This document shows positions 25,131 through 36,900 of a stretch of DNA of 64,000 nucleotides, one piece after another. The notes under the pieces were generated by a model. It was not told where the DNA came from. It ran no database searches and saw only the letters and a program-made list of their open reading frames with translations. A program made the translations under genes and the position numbers. Numbering within the stretch: the stretch's first letter is position 1; each line of letters opens with the position of its first letter. This DNA is from Cunninghamia lanceolata (Eukaryota > Streptophyta > Pinopsida > Cupressales > Cupressaceae): assembly GCA_027924645.1 (NCBI GenBank), contig BSBN01000254.1:14082501-14146500 (forward strand), given 5' to 3'.

Positions 25131-26242
25131 TCTGGCTTAACCTAATAGGCTAGGGCTTTCTTACAGGCAATTTACCCTTTTAAATCAAGTAGTCGGCAAA
25201 AAATACACTAGACATAGGGAGGTAGAATGAACTTACTGGTTTGACTTGAAGAGTTCTAAATTATCACCTCTCGCTTGCTTGAAAATACTCTGCGTGCTTG
25301 GAAGCCATATGTGCTCAAAGAAATGATGCGCAATGCACTAACTCCTCTTTCTTTTAAGCTTTGTAGTGTAGCCTTTGATGTATTAATGGAAGTAGCCTTG
25401 ACTTTACTCTTCATTCATGCTACAGTGCACCTCCAATGTTCATTGCCAAAGTTTGAACCTGTGCCATCGATTAAAATTCTTTCCTGCAAGATCTACGGTC
25501 ACCTGTTAACCATGAGATTTGAAAATCTCAGTCGTCATGTTTGACAAGTCTTCGACCAATCAGAATAGGACACATCAGTTTTATTGTCTTTGTAGGCTAG
25601 ATCACTTTTGTCCAGACCAGACATGTGGCATCATTTTGTGGCCTTGCGGCCGGAGATGGCCCACCACTTACCTACCGTGCACAAGCATGATAAAGCCTCC
25701 ACGCATCCACCTTTCATCTACATTTTTTTTAATAAGGGGGTGCCACATGTCATCTCGCGACTACGTAGCATAGATTCCCTTATGCAAGATACCCTTGTGA
25801 TGGAGCGCAGCCGTTGGATTAAAAGTTATTCTACGGTCCACCATTACATTGACACTTGGTGATAGACGGTTGGCGTAGGAAGGATTCCTAATGGAGGAAT
25901 ACGTAAGCATAGATCCCAGGATAGGTGTTAGCCTATCACAGTCACGTAGCGGGGTGGTGAGATCATCAAAGATACCCTGTGACACTGCAATTTTACCCTT
26001 CATTAAACCTTAGGACTTACAGGAAGACTTAGGATGTTCAACTTAATTTCTCATGGCTGTTGGTGGTAAAACCTAGAATGCGGGGCTGGTCACCTATCGA
26101 ACAATGAGACTTAAGGTTATAACTTAAGGGATCGACAATCCATTGCAAGAGGTCAACATAAAATTAGATGTAAAGCACACATTTGAGAGACTCAAGGTGA
26201 AAAGGATTTTTAAAGGCAAACACTTGTAACATTTCAAACCTA
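25131..26242. other. Upstream region of the minus-strand frame
   Basis: This stretch is noticeably richer in CpG (25600-25960) than its surroundings and lies where a promoter or LTR of the minus-strand frame would be expected. No flanking direct repeat was found to prove an LTR. Overlapping ORFs at 25519-26003 on both strands lack domains. Confidence 0.4.
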
Positions 26243-26258
26243 AAACCCTAAACCCTAA
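26243..26258. promoter_or_regulatory. Telo-box-like AAACCCTAAACCCTAA
   Basis: Two consecutive CCCTAAA units. In plants such telo-boxes occur in promoters of growth-related genes and bind Myb-type and Polycomb-recruiting factors. Here it is about 1.1 kb upstream of the minus-strand frame, and it could equally be a stray telomeric fragment, given the arrays at 27568-32273. Confidence 0.35.
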
Positions 26259-27245
26259 GGGGTACCACCATTGGCTCCAACTGGGGATGTGCAAATGCAA
26301 GTTTGTAGCGAGAACCACACAACTCCAGGACAGACCAGACCAAAACACTGACAAGACCCACTATACAAGAATATATAGTACTTACAAAATATATATGGGT
26401 AAGTGCAAAAAGATGGGGGGCCAAAAAGGAGTCTTAAGTGGCCACTTTTTTTCTGAAATCAAGAAATGTTGGCCTTGGATGAGAAATTGAGCATAGTTAC
26501 ACTCAAAATTTGGAGATGTAACCAAAACAATATTTGTAGTACTCCAAGTCTACTTTCTAAACTACTAATTTTTTTTGAAAATGGTATAGATTAAGGGGTT
26601 CAAAAGAGGTAGCCATAGAAATTGGTGTTGTTTCTGTCAAAAAAACATAACATAGCATGTTTTGTGGCTCCCTCAAAAGGTCAACTTTTTTTTGGTATTT
26701 TTAAAATTGCTTCAATGAGAAATTAGCTAACAACATGTAGTTTATGCCTAATTTTTCTGATATTTTTTTGATGAATATTTGATTTTTTACTAATTTTCAA
26801 AGTGGACACATCCTAAAAAATAGAATTTTGGCCATGCTACCCCTATAAATTTTGAAAACTAATTAAAAATCATTTTTTTTCTTTTTTTTAATATGTGCAG
26901 AATGGAGTCTAGTTTCTAAATATGTAATTTTTTTGAAATTTCAATGAATAGTTAATTTACAATGAAAAAAAGACCAAACCGTGGCTTCTGCCCAAAAATA
27001 GACACACAAACAAAAGAAATTAAAGATGAAAGACTAACATTGTCAAAATATGAAAAAAATCACATCATCAAATAGCTAAGAGAAAGCCTAACATTACCCA
27101 GGTGTTCGATTTGTTCAACCTCAAAACACGTGCAAATTTGAGGGTTAGCATGAACAAAATTATGTGAAATCCTATAGAATATGGAAAAACACGTCTCTGG
27201 ACATTGGGAAGGCACTCCAAGCCTTTGGGTTGGAAATCCAAAGCA
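26259..27245. other. AT-rich spacer, no gene seen
   Basis: Many A/T homopolymer runs of 6-10 bases. ORFs at 26287-26490 and 27060-27359 have no recognisable domain. Confidence 0.5.
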
Positions 27246-27270
27246 AATCCCAAGCCCAAGGCTTGGGATT
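27246..27270. repeat. Perfect 11-bp palindrome, 3-base loop
   Basis: AATCCCAAGCC, spacer CAA, then GGCTTGGGATT. It would form a stable hairpin; function unknown. Confidence 0.8.
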
Positions 27271-27293
27271 CCCAAAGTAAAACATAATGCAAG

Positions 27294-27410
27294 CGCGTTA
27301 TAACACGCTCGCGTTATGTTCAACTTTGCATTTTTCCTTTTCCGTAGAAGTTTGTGCATTGTTTGTCATGTTTGCAATAACGTGAGCACGTTATAATGTG
27401 CTCGCGTTAT
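27294..27410. repeat. GAGCAC/GTTATAA hairpin motifs left of telomere-like array
   Basis: Two related CpG-containing motifs: GCGTTATAACACGCTCGCG at 27294-27312, and a 13-base-arm hairpin at 27377-27410 (ATAACGTGAGCAC, 8-base loop, GTGCTCGCGTTAT, one mismatch). A third relative lies right of the array at 40421-40445. Confidence 0.75.
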
Positions 27411-27448
27411 GTCCACCTTGAATTTTTTTATGTTCAAGGTTATTAATC

Positions 27449-27490
27449 ATGTATGTATGTATGTATGTATGCCTATATGTATGTATGTAT
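27449..27490. repeat. ATGT microsatellite
   Basis: ATGT repeated about nine times with one short interruption (GCCTAT). Confidence 0.9.
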
Positions 27491-27567
27491 AGTGTCGAGG
27501 GTAGAGGAGGGTAGAGATGGGGGTGAGCCAAATAGGGGAGGAGAGGGGTGGATAATGATTGAGTGAT

Positions 27568-28000
27568 TAAGGTTTAAGATTGAGGGTTGAGGGTTTAGGG
27601 ATAGGATTTAGAGTTTAGAGATAAGGGATTAGAGTTTAGGACCTTGAGGGATTAGGGTTTAGGGTTGAGGCTTTAGGGATAGCATTTAGGGTTAAGGGTC
27701 GAGGGATTAGGGTTAAGGTAGAGTGTTGAGGGTAGAGGGATTAGGGATAGGGTTTAGGGTTGAGGGATTAGGGTTTAAGGTATAGTTTTGAGGGTTGAGG
27801 GTTCAGGGATAGGGTTTAGGATTTAAGGTTTAAATGTTGAGGGTTGAGGATTTAGGGATAGGGTTTATGGTTTAGGGATAAGGGATTAGGGTTTAGGGAT
27901 TAGGGTACCATAAATTATAATTAGGGATTAGGGTTTATGGTTTAGGGACTAGGGATTAGGGTTTAGGGTTAAGGGATTAGGGTTTAGGGTTTAGGGATGT
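27568..28000 (+). repeat. Degenerate telomere-like array 1
   Basis: The stretch consists of TTTAGGG-related heptamers and variants (TTGAGGG, TTAGGGA, TTTAAGG), with the G-rich strand on + throughout. TTTAGGG is the usual plant telomere unit, so this is an interstitial telomeric repeat. It is bordered on the left by a purine-rich GAGGGTAGAGG tract (27493-27553). Confidence 0.9.
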
Positions 28001-28668
28001 ACAATTAAGGGGTACCATAAATAAACTAGAATTTAGGAAGGGTTGGGAAAATTTTGTGAATCATCATGGGTTGGAGATTAGAGATTTTGTTGTGTTCAAG
28101 TACATATCCAAGTCATAATTTAAGGTTAAGATATTTCAAAGAATAGGGTGTGTGAAAAATATCAATGCTCTTTGGCTTATGAATACCAACATTGATACAG
28201 ATAAAAGATGCCCTTCTTCTAACAGAGTATGCAGTTCAAGTCAACCGATGGGTAGCAAGTTGTTGAATGAGTTGGTTTATGGGCGTGCCTCCTTCTTCAA
28301 GGCCCAGGTGGGCAAGAGTGGGATGGACAATTAAGGGGTACCATAAATAAACTAGAATTTAGGCAGGGTTGGGAAAATTTTGTGAATCATCATGGGCTGG
28401 AGATTGGAGATTTTGTTGTGTTCAAGTACATATCCAAGTCATATTTTAAGGTTAAGATATTTCAAAGAACAGGGTGTGTGAAAAATATCAATGCTCTTTA
28501 GCTTATGAATACCAACATTGATACAAATAAAAATGCCCTTCTTCTAACAAAGGATGCAATTCAAGTCAACCAATGGGCAGCAAGTTGCTGATCTTGAATT
28601 GGTTTTTGATGAAGAAAATAATGATGTTGTTGAAGCAATGGAAGAAAATCAAAATTGTAAGTCTAATT
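28001..28668 (+). pseudogene. B3 DNA-binding-domain gene fragment, tandemly duplicated
   Basis: A 326-bp unit occurs twice in tandem (28001-28326 and 28327 to about 28590). Both copies encode the C-terminal half of a plant B3 domain: GWENFVNHHGLEI, then DFVVFKYISKS and FKVKIF. B3 proteins are plant transcription factors; the W-xx-F and GDFVVFKY patterns are typical of REM-type members. Copy 1 carries a TAA within the last strand and an R in place of G before DFVVF. Copy 2 is intact through the domain, then has a TAG (about 28500) and a frameshift near 28590. After the frameshift an acidic stretch ends at a good splice donor (GTAAGT, 28657). The upstream half of the domain is missing, apparently replaced by telomere-like sequence. 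Confidence 0.75.
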
Positions 28669-29620
28669 TAATTTATTTCAACTTTCAAAGAAGGCATTTG
28701 AACTATAGCTTTACATAGAGGATTGGTATAACAAAAGCTTAATTATGTTACAAGCCTTTCTTTGAAGAACCCTAGACATTATGGACCCTATCATCTAGAA
28801 AATCACATGACAGTGAACTCTACCCCACCTTTCAAATCAGATATTTACCTTTTTATTCAATGAAAATGAAGTCACGGAATGTAAACCGACCATGCATACT
28901 AGTAAGATCAAATTCTCTTCCTTCTATTCTTATTACTCTTACTTTATTAAGAGAAGTGTGTCAAAAAGAATGGGTTTAATTGTAAGTTAACATAAGGCAA
29001 AGCAGTTTTGTTATTACATTTTTCTGAGGGATCTCTAATAGTCTAATATAATGTAGACTTCTATATTATGAACATCTGCATTTGTGTGAATGCTAAGCTT
29101 TAATATAGCAGAGTATTAAATTAATGCAATCAGCTATTTATTGGGTTAAAATAACTTAGTTTTTGTAATGGTTTGGGAATGCAGAAGTTGCCAAAAATAG
29201 GTGAATGTCCTCTATAATTACCAAGAGAAAAAAGTTTAGTAGTTCTTGTGGATAGAGCCAGTAAACAATGGGAGATTATTTACCTATTTCATAACAATAT
29301 ACCTCCCCTAAGTGCGGGGTGGACAACAAGAAACATAGATGTACCCCAATGCAAATATTTTCTCATAATGATCATCCTTCTGATTTCAACTGTTAATTAC
29401 TCATTATGGATGTACCATATGCAAAGATTTTCTCATAGTGTGTACACCTATTGGCATAATGAACCTCGGATGGGCCAGAAAAACATGCCATATAACATTA
29501 CTAATATTAAAAAAGTTCATAGCCATTTTTCTGACATATTCTTGCAACTCAAATATCTTTAAGAGAAGAGTGTCAAAAATGATGGGTTTAACAACCTAAC
29601 ATAAGGCAAAGTTGTTTTGT
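28669..29620. other. AT-rich spacer with a ~60-bp direct duplication
   Basis: About 60 bp (AAGAGAAG-GTGTCAAAAA-GATGGGTTTAA ... CATAAGGCAAAG) occurs at about 28950-29012 and again at 29558-29620. An ORF at 29248-29562 between them has no recognised domain. Confidence 0.6.
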
Positions 29621-32273
29621 TAGGTTTAGGGATAGGGTTTAGAGTTTAGGGTTGAGGGATTAGGGTCTATGGTTGAGGGATTATGGTTTAAGGTATAGTG
29701 TTGAAGGTTGAGGGTTTAGGGATAGGGTTTAGGGTTGACGGATTAGGTTTAGGGTTGACGGATTAGGGTTTAATGTTGAGAGTTGAGGGTTAAGGGTTGA
29801 GGGTTGAGGGTTGAAGGTTGAGGGTTGAGGGTTGAGGGTTTAGGGATAGGGTTGATGGTCAAGAGATTAGGGTTAAAGTAGAGTGTTGAGGGTAGAGGGA
29901 TTAGGGATAGGGTTTAGGGTTGAAGGTTTAACGATTGAGGATTGAGACTTTAGGGCTGAGGGTTAAGGGATTGGGGTTTAAAATATAGTGTTGAGCGTTG
30001 AGGGTTTATGGATAGGTTTTAGGGTTTAATTTTTAAGGGTTAAGGGTTGAGGGATAGGGTTTAGGGTTTACGGATAAGGGATTAGGGTTTAAGGTATAGT
30101 GTCGAGGGTTGAGGGTTTAGGAATAGGGATAGCGTTTAGGGTTTAGCAATGAGGGATTAGGGTTGAGGGTTGAGGGATTAGGGTTGAGGGTTGAGGGATT
30201 AGGGTTTAAGGTATAGTGTCAATGGTTGAGGGTTTATTGATAGTGTTTAGGGTTGAGGGTTGAGGGATTAGGTTTTAGGGTTGATGGATTAGGGTTTAAG
30301 GTATAGTGTTGATGGTTGAGAGTTTAAGGTTGACGGATTAGAGTTTAATGTCAAGGTTAGGGTTAGAGTGTCGAGGGTAGAGGGATTAGGGATAGGGTTT
30401 AGGGTTGAAGGTTTAAGGATTGAGGGTTGAGGCTTTAGGGATGAGGGTTTAAGGCTTAAGATATAGTGTCAAGTGTTGAGGGTGTAGGGATATGGTTTAA
30501 GTTTTAAGGGTTGAGGGTTGAGGGATAGGGATTAGGGTTTAAGGTATAGTGTTGAGGGTTGATGGTTTAGCGATAGGGTTTAGGTTTGAGGGATTAGGGC
30601 TTAGGGTTGATGAATTAGGATTTAATGTTGAGAGTTGAGGGTTGAGGGTTGAGGGATAGGGTTGATGGTCATGGGATTAGGGTTAAAGAAGAGTATCAAA
30701 GGTAGAGGGATTAGGGATAGGGTTTAGGGTTAAAGGTTTAAGGATTTAGGGTTGATGCTTTAGGGATGAGGGTTAAGGGATTAGGGTTTAAGATATAGTG
30801 TCGAGTGTCGAGTGTGTAGGGAAGGGTTTTAGGGTTCAAGTTTTAAGGGTTAAGGGTCGAGGGATCAGAGTTCAGGGTTGAGGGATTAGGGTTTGACGTT
30901 GAAGGTTGAGTACATTGAGGTTTGAGGGTTGAGGGTTTCGAGATAGGGTTGAGGGTCGAGGGATTAGGGTTAAAGTAGAGTGTTGAGGGTATAAGGATTA
31001 GGGATAGGGTTGAAGGGTTTAGGGATAAGGGATTAGGGTTTAAGGTATAGTATCGAGCCCATTGAGGGCTTAGGAATAGCGATAGTGTTTAGGTTTTAGG
31101 GATAGGGTTTAGGGTTGAGGGATTAGAGTTAAGGGTTGAGGGATTAGGATTTGACATTGAGGGTTGAGGGTTAAGGCTTTAGGGTTTAGGGTTTAGGGAT
31201 AGGGTTGAGGGTTGAGGGATCAGAGGATCAGAGTTAAAGGTTGAGGGATTAGAGTTAAGGATTGAGGGATTAGGATTTGACGTTGAGGGTTGAGGGTTGA
31301 GGCTTTAGGGTTTAGGGTTTAGGGATAGGGTTGAGGGTCGAGGGATCAGAGTTAAGGGTTGAGGGATTAGGGTTTGACGTTGAGGGTTGAGTACATTAAG
31401 GTTCGAGGGTTAAGGGTTTCAGGATAGGGTTGAGGATCAAGGGATTAGGGTTAAAGTAGAGTGTCGAGGGTATAAGGATTATGGATAGGGTTAGAGGGTT
31501 TAGGGATAAGGGATTAGGGTTTAAGGTATAGTATTGAGCCCATTGAGGGTTTAGGAATAGGGATAGTGTTTAGGGTTTAGGGATAGGGTTTAGGGTTGAG
31601 GGATTAGAGTTAAGGGTTGAGGGATTAGGATTTGACATTGAGGGTTGAGGGTTGAGGCTTTAGGGTTTAGGGATAGGGTTGAGGGTCGAGGGATCAGAGT
31701 TAAAGGTTGAGGGATTAGAGTTTGACGTTGAGTGTTGAGTACATTGAGGTTGGAGGGTTGAGGGTTTCAAGATAGGGTTGAGGGTCGAGGGATTAAGTTT
31801 AAAGTAGAGTGTCGAGGGTATAAGGATTAGGGATAGGGTTAGAGGGTTTAGGGATAAGGGATTAGGGTTTAAGGTATAGTGTTGATCTCATTGAGGGTTG
31901 AGGGTTGAGGCTTTAGGGTTTAGGGTTTAGGGATAGGGTTGAGGGTGGAGGGATCAGAGTTAAGGGTTGAGGGATTAGGGTTTGATGTTGAGGGTTGAGT
32001 ACATTGAGGTTTGAGGGTTGAGTACATTGAGGTTCAAGGGTTGAGGGTTTCAGGATAGGGTTGAGGGTCGAGGGATTAGGGTTAAAGTAGAGTGTCGAGG
32101 GTATAAGGATTAGGGATAGAGTTGGAGGGTTTAGGGATAAGGGATTAGGGTTTAAGGTATAGTATTGAGCCCGTTGAGGGTTTAGGAATAGGGATAGTGT
32201 TTAGGATTTAGGGATGAGGGATTAGAGTTGAGGGTTGAGGGATTAGGGTTTAGGGATAAGGTTTAGGGTTGAG
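29621..32273 (+). repeat. Degenerate telomere-like array 2 with higher-order repeats
   Basis: About 2.65 kb of TTTAGGG/TTGAGGG/ATTAGGG variants, G-rich strand on +. Longer blocks recur, for example GAGTACATTGAGGT-type words at 30908, 31388, 31736, 31997 and 32019, each followed by GGGTTAAAGTAGAGTGT and TATAAGGATTAGGGATAGGG. This shows segmental amplification in units of roughly 260-480 bp rather than simple heptamer slippage. No coding capacity. Confidence 0.9.
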
Positions 32274-32296
32274 GTAGACAAGGAGTGACTGAGAGA

Positions 32297-32301
32297 CATA
32301 G
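32297..32301. repeat. Target-site duplication CATAG, left (element C)
   Basis: CATAG precedes the TGGTGCAGG start of the 5' LTR and follows the GCATCA end of the 3' LTR at 40284-40288. Confidence 0.93.
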
Positions 32302-33927
32302 TGGTGCAGGAGCACCCCTACAAGACAGGATATAGGTTCATTGTCCGCATGACAGGACATTAGTCTATTTTTAGCATGTTTGACTTCATAATGCAATAAG
32401 GTCCATTGGACCAATGCATATGTATTAGATCAGCCTAGGAGAGTGTGCAGGCAGTTAGAGCTCGTGATCAAGTAGTATGAGCGGTCCTCTCCCAGCCGTT
32501 TGGAAGCTCCCAGCCGCTGGGAATCGAGTTGGTAGTACTCGTAGGATATTGCTATAAATAACTCAGATCAGTTAGGGTTTGAGATCATGATAATGAGAGT
32601 AGTAGTTGTGTTATGTTGTACTGGTGATTGAGTGAGATCCAGAGATCAGTCCAGACATTGTGAAACATTGTTGTAGAAACAGGACATTTGTGTTACATCT
32701 AAATAAGATCTCATCAATTGCATTATCTGGTTTTTTAGCTGTTTATGTTTTGATTTCTGTTCTGATTACAGGTTAATGGATACTTTCAACCCTTCCACCG
32801 GTTGATTCTGTGAATCGGTGGAATGGTCATGCATGTTAGTTTAGGTTGTATTTTAGTTTTCTGTTTATGCATTTCATTGTGTGGGAGATCGATTGGTAGC
32901 ATGCTATGAATCAACCTAGCATCCTCATGTGCTAGGGTTTAGGAAGATAAACTGTTAAGTTTTGATCTGAAGGTGATTCGGCCCGATCATCATATTTTCT
33001 TTGTGAAATTGTGCAGTTCTGTGAGTTTGCATGCAGCTGATGGATATACAGGGATCTGCATGTGCTTTTCTAGCCGGAGTGAATCGCATCGTCATCTGTG
33101 AGTATATCGCTATCCGGATCGGGTTATGAAGCTGACGAAGACTGTATGTTTCAAGTGCATCAGGATGATATAAGTTGGATATATACTCAGTGTGTATATC
33201 GTCATCAGGATCATCTTTCGTGTGTACTCATCATCCGCATATCGCTATCGTATGCGGGAGGAAAAATCATTTTTTTTGGCTAAGGACAGGAGGTTCTTAA
33301 AAGTCATCATCAGGATCTTAAAGGTCATCATCAGGATATTGAAAGAGCACCGGATATTCATTATCATGTTGCGGAGGATATAAGTGTCTTATATCCTGTT
33401 GACATCATCATCAGGTGCATTGACATCATCATCAGGTGCATGTGACGTCATCGTCATCAGGATATTGCGAATATCACCCTATGCAAGTTTATCCTGCTGT
33501 CGCTAAGTGTTTTGGCATCGGCGTAAGTCATCGGCATAAAGTTTGGTTAACATCATCAGGAGGTTTCAATATGATTAGATAAGTCATATCATGATGCTGT
33601 TGTTTGAGTAGTCGGATATCGGGGTGACGTAAGCATCGAAGGAAATGTGCTTGAAGTTGTCGTCATCAGGATATATTGGAGGAACCGGATATTTTATATC
33701 CTGCTGATGAAGATGGTGCTGAATATCATGATGATGAAGATAGTGTTTGGCGGTAAGATGAACAGTGGACATCAGGAGGATGTTTGCGCTAGCCGAATAT
33801 GATGATGCTGTCTGTGTTAGCAAGAAATATGATGATGATGATAAGCTGATAGGATTTTAACATGTTGGTTGTGTTAATGACTCCTCCTTCCCATTGGTAA
33901 GCTCCCGTTGCGTTTACCTCTGCATCA
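32302..33927 (+). repeat. 5' LTR of element C
   Basis: Starts TGGTGCAG, ends CTGCATCA. TATA box GCTATAAATA at 32551-32560. A stem-loop AAGGTCCATTGGACC lies about 95 bases from the start. The downstream part (33090-33840) is unusual for its many CATCATCAGGAT-type words. By eye the two LTRs differ at about 30 positions, nearly all transitions, with no net length change. Confidence 0.93.
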
Positions 33928-33930
33928 TAG

Positions 33931-33942
33931 TGGTATCAGAGC
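33931..33942 (+). other. Primer-binding site, initiator Met tRNA type
   Basis: TGGTATCAGAGC lies three bases after the LTR and is complementary to the 3' end of plant initiator tRNA-Met, the usual primer for plant chromoviruses. Confidence 0.9.
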
Positions 33943-33981
33943 AAAGGAAGGATCTTCTGGAAAAGATCAGGATATAGCAGG

Positions 33982-36900
33982 ATGTCAGATGAAGAAGGAA
34001 CATCTGAGATGCCCACAAGGATGACCAACGTTGAGTTGGCAGTTCTGGTAAAGAAACAGATTACAGAAAGCAAGGCTGTGAAGGCTCAGAATTAGGAATT
34101 GAAGGATGAGATAGAGAAGTTGAGGAGCAGAGTAGGTTCTGGTAGAGAAGAAGATAGGGAAGAAGAAGAGATCCCTAGTTGGAACGAGGAGGTCGTTCCT
34201 GCAGACCAGAGACCACTGTTGAACGCCCTCAAGGCCATGGAGAGGAGAACCATGGATGTGAAACTAGATTTGCCAGTGTTTACAGGAAAGATGGAACCTG
34301 ATTCAGTGATGGAGTGGATAGACTCCTTGAACAATTTCTTTGAAACAGAGGAGATACCAGAACAACAGAGGGTGAAAATAGCCCAGTCAAAAATGAAAGA
34401 AGCTGCCTTGACATGGTGGAATTTTGTCCAAGATGATAGAGTACAGGAAGGAAAGCGTAGAGTCACTACATGGAAGAAGATGATGGCATTAGTAAAGGAA
34501 GCTTATGTTCCATTGGATTACAGTATCCAATTACACAAGAGGAAGCAAAACCTGAAGCAGAAGGAGCTAGATGTCAGCTCATATACAGAAGAATTCATGA
34601 AACTTTGTATGAAAACAAAGGTAAAGGAAAGTGAAGAAGAGAAGGTAGCCAGATACCTTAATGGATTGAGGTTCAATATTCAGGAAGATTTAAGTCTGCA
34701 TAATCCAGATACAGTTCAGAAATGCTTTTAGTTGGCATTGAAAGTGGAAGAGAAGCTAAAGAGAAAACAAGAACAACATAATAGAGGAAGAGGAAGACAA
34801 CAAAGAGGTGGAAGAGGTCCTTTTAGAGGTAGAGGACATGGACATGGATATCAGGGAGAATCCAGTCATGACAATAGTAAGGGAAACAATAGTTAGAACC
34901 AGAGGGAAAATTATAGTCAGCAAGGAAACTTCAGAGGTAGAAGACCTTTCAGAGGAAGATCCCAGGGCAGAGGATCCATCAGATGTTATAACTGTAACAA
35001 AGAAGGCCATATAGCCAGCAGATGTCCAGAAAAGGCCACAAGCTCAATAGGAGAAAGGAGAACAAATCTGATCCAAGAACCTGATAATCAAAGTATGACA
35101 GGCTCTAATGCTTTTCAGAGTGTGAATGCTCCTGATAATTATGGATACCTAGAAAGTGGAGAGTCTCTAATGATGAGAAGAACAGTGACTACCATGAAGG
35201 TACCTGACAAAGAATCCCCTCAAAGAAAGTCTCTTTTCAGGACTATTTGCAAAGCAAGAGGTAAGGCATGTAAAGTTTTGATTGATTCTGGTTCTACTAA
35301 AAATTTTGTGTCTGAGGAAATGGTGACAAAGCTTAAGCTTAGGAGATTGCCTCACCCATCCCCATATAAAGTCTCATGGCTTACCCACGGTCAGCAGACA
35401 ACTGTAGAAGAGCAAGCTTGGGTAGAATTTCAGATTGGAGCATATAAGGATAAGTTGTTGTTTGACATTACCATGATGGATGCTTGCAATCTTTTATTTG
35501 GTAGACCATGGCAGTATGATTTGAAGGCACAACATGATGGTATTAGAAACACCTATAAAATCACTAAAGATGGTAAGGATATAAAGTTACTACCATTGAC
35601 AGAGAAGGAGGAGAAATCTAAAGGAAAAGAGGTGAAGGTAATGCTGATGGAAGGTAAACAGTTCATGAAAGAAGTAGTAGCAGAAGGTGCAGTTACATAT
35701 GCCCTAATCCCATGTATGAGGGTGAATAAAGAACAGCAACAAGAAGTCAAGGAAGAGAAGAAGCAAAGGTTCATAGACCCAGCTATCCAAGAGCTATTGG
35801 ATAAGTACAAAGGTATCATCTCAGAGGGAATGCCAAGATCCCTACCACCTGTCAGGGATATCAGTAACTGCATAGACTTAATTCCAGGGTCAACACTTCC
35901 AAACAAAGCAGCTTATAAGCTAACTCCAGAACAGAATGCAGAAGTAGCCAGACAAATTGAAGAATTATTGGATTCAGGTCTGATTGGGAAAAGTTTAAGT
36001 CCATGTGCAGTACCAGCTGTACTAGCACCAAAGAAGGAAGGCACTTGGAGGCTTTGCACAGATTCCAGAGCTATTAACAAGATCACAATCAGGTATAGGT
36101 TTCCAATCCCTAGGATAGAGGATTTACTTGACTGTTTGGGAGGTGCTAAGTATTTTACAAAAATAGATTTGAAGAGTGGATATCATCAGATCAGGATTAG
36201 ACTAGGAGATGAATGGAAAACAACATTCAAAACTAATGAAGGGTTATATGAGTGGAAGGTTATGCCTTTTGGTTTATCTAATGCACCTAGTACTTTTATG
36301 AGGTTGATGAATGAGGTTTTGAAAGAGTTCATTGGTAAGTTTGTCATAGTATATCTAGATGACATTCTAATTTTTAGCAACACAAAAGAAGAACATCTCA
36401 GACACATAGATTTGGTTCTTAAGAGGTTACATGAAGAGCAGCTGATGATAAATTTAGACAAGTGTTTGTTCATGCAAGAGGAGATCACATATTTGGGTTT
36501 TGTCATTTCACAAGGAAAGTTACAAATGGATAAGGAGAAGGTAAGTGCCATATTGTCTTGGCCAACCCCAAAGACTATGAATGATGTCAGAAGTTTCCAT
36601 GGGTTAGCAACCTTCTACAGGAAGTTTATAAGAGGGTTTAGTCATATTTGTGCACCCATGCTTGATACCATCAAAGGAGGACAGAAGTGCAGATTTGTTT
36701 GGACTCAAAGAGCAGATGATTCTTTTGAAACATTGAAGAAGAAGGTGGCACAGCAGCCAGTCCTTGCACTTCCAGACTTTAACAAAATCTTTCAGGTGGA
36801 ATGTGATGCCAGTCACATGGCCATTGGAGCAGTACTCAGCCAAGAATGTAGGCCTATTGCATTTTTCAGTGAGAAGCTTAATGATGCTAAACAGAGGTAT

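Noticed and set aside
29248..29562. 104-codon ORF between telomere-like arrays
   Set aside because: Resembles translated AT-rich sequence with no membrane or domain pattern I trust.
27568..32273. A true chromosome end
   Set aside because: Repeats are highly degenerate, contain a gene fragment and are followed by more than 30 kb of other sequence.
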